Below, one piece after another: positions 57,539 through 64,000 of a stretch of 64,000 bases of DNA (within the stretch, counting starts at the first letter, position 1; each line of letters starts with the position of its first letter). The notes under the pieces are model-generated. The model did no database searches and was not told the origin of the DNA. It worked only from the letters and a program-made list of their open reading frames with translations. Made by a program: the position numbers and the translations under genes. The stretch covers positions 14,835,411-14,899,410 of the forward strand of contig CM038467.1 in the NCBI GenBank assembly GCA_021464415.1, given 5' to 3'. This DNA is from Lonicera japonica. Its lineage: Eukaryota; Streptophyta; Magnoliopsida; Dipsacales; Caprifoliaceae.

Positions 57539-60500
57539 GGCCTCGCTCTCTCTGTCTCTCTCAGTTGTTTGTTTCTCTCTCCTTGTCAATTATCTAGTCC
57601 ACAAGTATGTCAACTTCGAGAAATTTCTTATAGTGCGTACAAGCACAAAAGTTAGGGTAAATTACACTTGCATACCCTTTAGTAAAGTTTAACTGCGCAC
57701 AACCTCCCCGATCTTTTGATAATTCTACTAATCTTTACAATAAACTTAATTATATGAAAAATTATTACAACTTAAAATAAAATAGAAATTTGAAATAGAG
57801 TATTAGATAACATACAAACTGAATCGGTAGGCAACTCGAATGTAAAACATATAGTATTGTTTTCACATATGACTACTTAATGAATATACTAAAATTGTTG
57901 TGGTGCACGGTAACTTACACAAGTTACAAGAAAACAATTATACAAAAAAACTCCTAAATCTATCCACATAAAAACAATATTTACATATGAAATAACACTT
58001 ATCCAAAAAATTAGCCGAGACATAAAGCTAGCTGATGCTAGATGGCTTGATAGCCTGTGCTGAGTTCAGGTGCATGCACAATATTCTAAAAGTGTAGTCA
58101 GTCATGAGTGTTGTTGAGAGGCACCCCGTGACACATGGTAAGCTATCTTTATTTTTAACTTAAAACTAATAGATTTAAATTCGGTCAATAAACATGGACA
58201 AAATAAGAAATTTACCAAAATTTAGTGTTATAACCGCTTTCACCCTATATTAATAGTAATAATAGAGATTGTGTTAATTTGCACATTTGAGATTTTGCTA
58301 CTCAGAAATATAAGTAATTAAGTGGTCTCGTAACTAAGTCAGTGTTATCTTTACTTTACTTTATTTGATAATAAGATGAAAAATAATAAAAAATATAATA
58401 TATTTTTGTGATAAATTATAAAATAAGTTGAGAGATTTAGTGAAATATTATCCTACTTTTTAGCTTTTTTCATGAAAAAAGTTATTTTGACAATAGTAAA
58501 GAAAAAAAATTCACAAAAAATAAAGAAAAATGAAAATATCTACTTATAAAAATAAGCAATTGTGGTAAAAATTTTACTATCCCTCAACTTATTTAATTAT
58601 TTTCTACTTTTTTACCCGAATAAATTATTTTTACTATCATTTTATATGTTATTATTAAACGGACCCTTAATATATAAATTTCATCTAGGGGTCCCTCAAA
58701 TCCTTAGGAACATTATTAATTAGTACTTAGACTAAATATGATTATTGATAAAATATTGCATGCTAATTAGGTTCTTTTTACATAAGTTTTATAACTGCCA
58801 ATATAACTATTATGCGAAGTTTTATAACTGCCAATATAACTATTATGCGGTTCATATGCCATTTGTTTTCTCCCCCCAAACTCAAAAAAATAAAAAAATT
58901 GATATAATATATATATATATATATGTATGTATATATGTATGTATGTATGTATTACTAATTAAAATGTGACAGAGTTTAAATTCCCTCGTAGAAGAATATC
59001 TTAAAAATTGTTGATTAAAAATGACAATCACATAAAGATATCAAAAAAACAAGATGCTAAAGCCGAACTGCCGAAGCATAATTTGCTTTAAATAACTCAG
59101 AAGTTTAATGAATATTTGCCAAGTTCATGTATTATTATTTTTTAATAGTCGAATTTGCTCTAAAAACTTACCATCTTTCTTTCTTTTTTTCCTACATATT
59201 TATTAGTTCATTTATTGTTAAAACATATGAATAATTATGTTATTTTTCAACATAATACTTCATACGTGATTCACGTGGTTAATACGCTTCAATTAAAATT
59301 TTCAATCCATGCAGATCACCTTAAGCTAAATGAAATTGTGCATGTCTCTCAATACACTTAAATTGTTACTTTCTAAATATTCTTGAAATATGCAAATGAT
59401 ATTATAAAAGCTAATTAAAATTGTAAAAAAATAAAATTATTTATCATGCCTCGTGTTTAGTTGACAGGAATTCCACATTAGTTAAAACAAAAAAGAAATT
59501 ATATTTATTATTTATTTTGTGGGACTCAGGGATATATATGCTACTAGAATATATGTATTTAAAGATTTCAATATTAGTGGTTAATAACCATTAAAAATAA
59601 AATACTCATATCGTTTATTTATGAGTGGCAAGTGTAAACCATTAAACTTGTGCTATTTGCCCGACACCATTTTCTCTTATTTAACAAGAAGAAAAAATTA
59701 AAATAGAAATGCAACAAGATTTCATGCGTCTATAGAAGACCCTCCCTCCCCTTAAACACTTAGCATAGCGACAAAGGGATTGACTTCAGTGCGTCGAGAC
59801 TTCCCCTCACCTTATTCTCGAAAATCTAGATCTATATGAGTATCTTTTGAAAATTAAAAATTACACACACTTCAATTTTATAGTTTAGTAGATGTTTGGT
59901 ATATGCATTACGTGTGTAATGAACTCGTAAAAAATTGACAAATGCATTTTTCATAAAGATAATTGTAGAAGCACGTGAATATATATGAGGAACATATGTA
60001 CTCCAAGATAATTATTCAATGTACCAAATTTTTTGTTGAAATGATTTAATGTACAAACTTTAAATAATTATATATGCATATAATTTGAATTTAAATGACA
60101 ACAAAAACTATATAAAAAAAATAAAATATTTTTTTATCGTTGTTTAAAATTTGATGAGCCCTCAAATGATCATGTGTCTTGTTAGCATCGTATTTATTCT
60201 TATAACCAAATACATCAAAATAAATGTGGTATCAAATTTTTATTAACTGTGGTGGCAATGACAACAAATGGATTAAAGTGTACGTGTTTGAATGGCCTAC
60301 ATTCCTTTAATATAGATGTACAATATCATTTATATAGAAAAATAAAGAACAAAATTTTGGAGTCCTTTGAAAAATAACAATTATGAAATACCCGGTGTAT
60401 AAATTCATAGAATGATTGTGTTGTAAGAAATATTTTGTTACGGATGGACAAGATATTGAGGAAATGTCCATATGTAAAATCATAATTATTGATATGGGCA

Positions 60501-61294
60501 TTTTCTACATAAAAGGAAATCTTTTATTGTAATAAAAGATATTAATAAACTTTTATGAAATGGTTTCACGAAATAAACCCTAAAATCATAATTATTAATA
60601 TGGGCCTTTTTCAATTGTCTTGACCGTGAAATTATTATTGAAAATTTGGAATATGTGTTATCAAAAGATTTCATGCTGATTATTTCTAGTATGAAACAAG
60701 TCAATCATCAACTTTGGTATCGCCACAAAATAGACAGACCACCTCTACGTTATCCACTTTTTCAATAAAAATAAATAAAAAATTCTTGTATCAAAGCGAA
60801 TCCAAACCAAACATTAATCTTTCTATTTATTTGGCTCTCACACCCAACTTCTTCAATTAGTTATGGCAAATTCCCATATATTTTTTGAATGTCTCCTCTA
60901 TTATAATCTCTCTTCTTATTAAAAAAAATATAGTGAAATTAATCACCAATCCAAGATCAAAATATTCGAAAGACTCTTCTGACTAAACAAAAATACATAC
61001 TTATTAGTAAATATATATTTTTTTAATTCAACTTTGTTTTTCACTCTATTTATACACAATACATAATTTAAAAGTTGATGTCCCCGACCATATTCTCTTC
61101 AAATGTGGTTCAAGCACTTGTATCTTACTTGAAAAAAAAAAAAAAAAAAGCAGCAGCAAACAGTAATAGTGAATTCTTATCCTACCCCTCATGTTTTTAC
61201 GGTTACCAATTAAGGCTTATATACAGGATTACATTTCCGCATGCGGCATGTCCACTTCCAGTCACATTCTTTTCGTTGCTGCTTCAACAGTTCC

Positions 61295-61295
<1 letters not shown>
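57539..61295. other. Divergent intergenic region TDX-IREH1
   Basis: This holds the promoters of TDX (left, leaving to the left) and of the IREH1-type kinase (right). No other gene is seen. A family-2 MITE lies at 58,346-58,670. A 27-base direct repeat occurs at 58,787-58,850 ('ttttataactgccaatataa' twice). AT and ATGT repeats lie at 58,908-58,950. Confidence 0.55.
58346..58670. repeat. MITE family 2, copy 2
   Basis: The left side (tttgataataagatgaaaaa) and right side (atgttattattaaacgg) are inverted, and inside 'aaataagttga' is matched by 'tcaacttatt', as in the copy at 39,910-40,216. No coding capacity. The exact ends and duplication are unclear. Confidence 0.5.

Positions 61296-61296
<1 letters not shown>

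Positions 61297-61325
<29 letters not shown>
61297..61325. repeat. (CT)n tract in the kinase 5' region
   Basis: A run of about 14 CT units some 210 bp before the ATG. CT/GA tracts are common in plant 5'UTRs and core promoters. Confidence 0.9.
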
Positions 61326-61328
<3 letters not shown>

Positions 61329-61505
61329 ACACATACACGCCTATTCGTAACTTCTTCGTTTACTTTGTAACTTTGAATATAGCAACCGGTGAAGTCGCAG
61401 TTATCGCTAAAAAAAAAACACAAGCCCTTGCCGAATTCTCCCATGCGAATCCATTACTGAGCAGCCCCTGCATATCCATCTATGCGAGGGCTGCGATCAC
61501 TTTCA

Positions 61506-61513
61506 AAACCCTA
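61506..61513 (+). promoter_or_regulatory. Telo-box in the kinase leader
   Basis: The octamer aaaccctag/aaaccctа type element reads aaaccctag across 61,506-61,514, about 20 bp before the start codon. Telo-boxes are frequent in plant leaders of housekeeping genes and can bind TRB/TRP factors. Its use here is unproven. Confidence 0.35.
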
Positions 61514-61532
61514 GAAAATCACTCACAAAACA

Positions 61533-62280
61533 ATGGTGTTTAAAGGCAGATTCTTCTCTTCGAAGAAATCGGACACTTCTAGTCCTGAGGGATCCAACAG
61601 TCCTCGATCCTTCGGCTCCAATTCGCCGATCAGATCTGAGAAGAAGAAGGTCAAATCAAACTCCAAAGAAGATCAACGGTCCACTAGTCCTAGTCCTAGC
61701 CTCAGTGGATTCACTTCTTCCTGTCGTCAAACACAAGTTAAAGATAGCTCTAAACAACTACTATCACAGCAACAAAAGAAGAAGGATAAGGATGAGAAAA
61801 AAGATGTTAAAGGCAAAGAGACTAAGATTAATAACCAAACTCCGTCCCCTGTTAAACATAGCGTAGAATCTTCCTCACCCTCAAGTTCGAAAACGAGGAA
61901 AGGGGCGGAAGTGCCGGCGTCGGTCTCGCCGATTTTGGCGTCGTCGTTAGGGTTAAATCGGATTAAGACGAGATCGGGGCCATTGCCGCAGGAGAGTTTT
62001 TTCGGATTTGGTAGAGATAAGGGGTCTTCACTTGGTGCCAGTAATCTGTCCAAGCCTGTTGGTGACGGTGGTTCGGGTTTGGGGAAGAGTTCGAATAAAA
62101 AGGAGGTTGTTGATCTGAAGAAGCCGGGGGTTATGGAAAATGTTAGGGTTGGGAGCTGGGCTGATAATAGGATTAATTCGGACAGCATGTCCACGGAAAC
62201 TGTACCATCTATAGACCATAGTCCTCTTGTTCAGGCCCGTTCTCGTCTCCAGAATGGGGAATCCTCTTCCTCAGAAGCTG
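61533..62280 (+). CDS. IREH1: IREH1-type AGC kinase, first exon only
   Basis: The first exon encodes 249 residues and one further base, ending at a good donor (gaagctg|gtaagg). The start [14 protein letters not shown], the [15 protein letters not shown] repeats and the block [20 protein letters not shown] then [20 protein letters not shown] are typical of the long disordered N-terminus of the plant kinases IRE/IREH1 (INCOMPLETE ROOT HAIR ELONGATION and homologue), which resemble MAST kinases. The catalytic domain and all other exons would be beyond the right edge. Family members act in root-hair growth (IRE) and root skewing (IREH1). The identity rests on the N-terminus alone; IREH1 is preferred over IRE because of its TDX neighbour. 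The following 1.7 kb is intron with no exon found. Confidence 0.75.
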
Positions 62281-62330
62281 GTAAGGTTATCTTACAACTA
62301 TTTAGTGCCCTTATTGATTTAGGGCCCGTT

Positions 62331-62735
62331 TAGTTGCACAAGTTGTCTAGTGCTGAATTTAGTTCAATTTCGATTAATGAATTGCAAGTTTGTGCATTTA
62401 TTATAAATAATTCAATTATAATTCCTTTATGAGAAATTAAGGAATGTTAGAATGGAAACTTGTTCTAAATTCTTCAACTTAATTAAAATTTTATCTAGAG
62501 TCATCAACATAAAGTGTAGACAGATCTCCTCGAAGTATAGTGTTGGGGTGAACTCTCTACTTCAGGAATTAGCCAATTTCGGGTTTTACTTGATGACTTA
62601 ATTTGAGTTTTCATGAATTATCATATGTAGAATTGTTCAGTTTTCATAACCAAACACAAATGAATGTAAAAATCATAAATTGCCTTATTGTAAGTTGTCT
62701 AATTCACACTTTGAGGGACAACAAAACAGGCAATT
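62331..62735. repeat. MITE family 1, copy in kinase intron 1
   Basis: The left end (cccgtttagttgcacaag then gtctag) and right end (ttgtctaattcac ... gggacaacaaaacaggc) are inverted. The block 'aaccaaacacaaatgaatgt' to 'aaattgcc' is the reverse complement of part of the copy in TDX intron 2. The borders are approximate. Confidence 0.5.
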
Positions 62736-63689
62736 ACTGTATGTGCGAATATATGTTGACATAAATTCTTTGCATGTGCATGTATCGACTTGTACTTATA
62801 TGCGAAGAAAGACTGGATTACATGATGTGATAAGGTTGCTTTTTTTAGATTTGATTATGGGGAAGAAGAAAACGAGTTTATGCTTCGGGAATTAGTACGT
62901 AGATTCCTGGAGGATCACTGTACACAATGGGACACATTTTATAATGTAATATGATTAGTAAAAATATATCTGATAGGAATATAGAAGTGAACTGATGAGA
63001 TGGGCACACCATGCATTCAGAGCTTAGTGTTCTAGTTAGGAAGAGTAATTTGATATCATTGTTGGCAACGCTAAGTAAAAATCATGGTTCTAAACAGTGG
63101 TAGACATGTATTCCAATTTGGATATTTTGGACCTTATTTGGAGGTCTTCCTCTAGAGAAACCCTTTCCCATTTTTGTTACTTCTGACCATGGAAGCCTTG
63201 AGTAAGCTTGGATAGTAATACTTTGGTGATTATATTGGGGTGCTTGGTGATTTCCTTTCCTCCTGTCGTAGAACCAAGAAGACACAAAGTAATGAACTAA
63301 TTTAACCAAAACTCTTAAAAACAGTAGCAATATCACTACCATCAGGTGTTATCCCAGCATCTGACCTCCAGTTTATTATTTAGAGCCTAGAGGCGAGGCC
63401 TTACAAAAGAAACCAAATAAACTTCAAACAGTGCACTAACCCTAATTTTACTAAAAGCCAATTTAATCCAAATAATACTCAGAGATAGATTTATAAATTA
63501 ATAATAACTAATCAGTTAATTAGATCGACTCATAATTCTCTCTACGTTTCCTTTGGGCACATGTCTTGAATTTGGGCTTATGATCCCATTCTTCCCAGCT
63601 GAAAGGAACTCGCCTCCATAGATTTAGCATGATGATAAAGGTCAAGATTCAAGATTGTTAGGACCAAGGCGTCACATCATCCTTCTTTT

Positions 63690-63835
63690 CGTCTAAAGAG
63701 ATTAGGTCCATGGTGTATGTTCTTTGCCGATGACATTGGTTCAAACTTTTGATGCACACCTACAAAGAGTCATTATAAAGTTAAAAACATGGAGAAGCAA
63801 ATTAGAATTAAGGGCTAAAAGATTAGCACAAAACC
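63690..63835 (+). mobile_element. Reverse-transcriptase fossil (LINE type)
   Basis: The translation gives PWCMFFADDI, the catalytic FADD block of plant LINE reverse transcriptases. After one frame change it gives VIIKLKTWRSKLELRAKRL, matching the helix that follows that block. Stops are present. It is a short, inactive fragment. Confidence 0.55.
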
Positions 63836-64000
63836 TAAATTTACGAAGTGCAGATGCTGCATAAATATGTGAAATGATAATTAATAACCACTCAGAAGGT
63901 ATCACTCAAATGAATCAATTTAAAATTTTCAATATTTAAAATCAAAAGTAGAAAGTAGCTGGGAAGAAAAGAGTGATGTAAGATGTATTTTGTATAACTG

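Larger units (their letters stand above)
62281..64000 (+). other. First intron of the kinase gene (partial)
   Basis: No coding stretch in the right phase (one base carried over) was found up to the window edge, so the intron exceeds 1.7 kb. It holds a family-1 MITE at about 62,331-62,735 and a reverse-transcriptase fossil near 63,690-63,835. Confidence 0.5.

Noticed and set aside
61727..62194. Minus-strand reading frame of 155 codons
   Set aside because: It is antisense to the kinase first exon and consists of low-complexity Ser/Leu/Phe text.

Overview
The window is plant nuclear DNA. It is AT-rich, with spliced genes carrying GT-AG introns, long intergenic stretches full of miniature transposons, and encoded proteins that are plant-specific or have plant-type architecture. 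The presence of STR, the half-size ABCG transporter of arbuscules, indicates a eudicot that forms arbuscular mycorrhiza. I suspect an asterid, but the sequence alone does not settle the order.

Layout. 1-13.3 kb: no intact gene; several MITEs, a Ty1/copia fossil read on the minus strand and a few gene-like fragments. 13.3-13.9 kb: an intact single-exon PADRE/DUF4228 gene (minus). 14-18.7 kb: intergenic. 18.75-27.1 kb: an 11-exon leucine-rich-repeat gene of the STK11-interacting-protein (LIP1) type (plus). 29.1-33.1 kb: six-exon SURF1, a cytochrome c oxidase assembly factor (minus). 33.26-36.71 kb: two nested foldback transposons. 39.4-41.3 kb: a four-exon GPI-anchored lipid-transfer protein gene with an apparent frameshift (minus). 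41.7-45.0 kb: a Harbinger-type MITE and a decayed hAT transposon. 47.7-50.5 kb: STR (plus, four exons, 814 aa). 50.9-57.5 kb: TDX, a HIP/TPR/thioredoxin protein (minus, 11 exons, 403 aa), with a SINE-like element and a miniature LTR element in its last intron. 61.5-64.0 kb: first exon and part of the first intron of an IREH1-type AGC kinase (plus), running off the right edge.

The gene models were built by hand. All introns were placed so that reading phase and protein-family similarity agree across every junction, giving intact products of 1143 aa (STK11IP-like), 351 aa (SURF1), 814 aa (STR) and 403 aa (TDX). From memory, the order STK11IP-like - SURF1 - TDX - IREH1 matches Arabidopsis chromosome 3 around At3g17920-At3g17850, so the block looks anciently collinear. 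STR, absent from non-mycorrhizal Brassicaceae, sits inside it.

The genes do not form one pathway; they are neighbours by ancestry. The most distinctive content is the STR locus, which has an AW-box match about 210 bp before its ATG, and the transposon layer: a roughly 2.2 kb foldback made of head-to-head ~200 bp tandem repeats inserted with a 9-bp duplication into a second foldback, plus a 308-bp LTR element with a tRNA-Met primer site.
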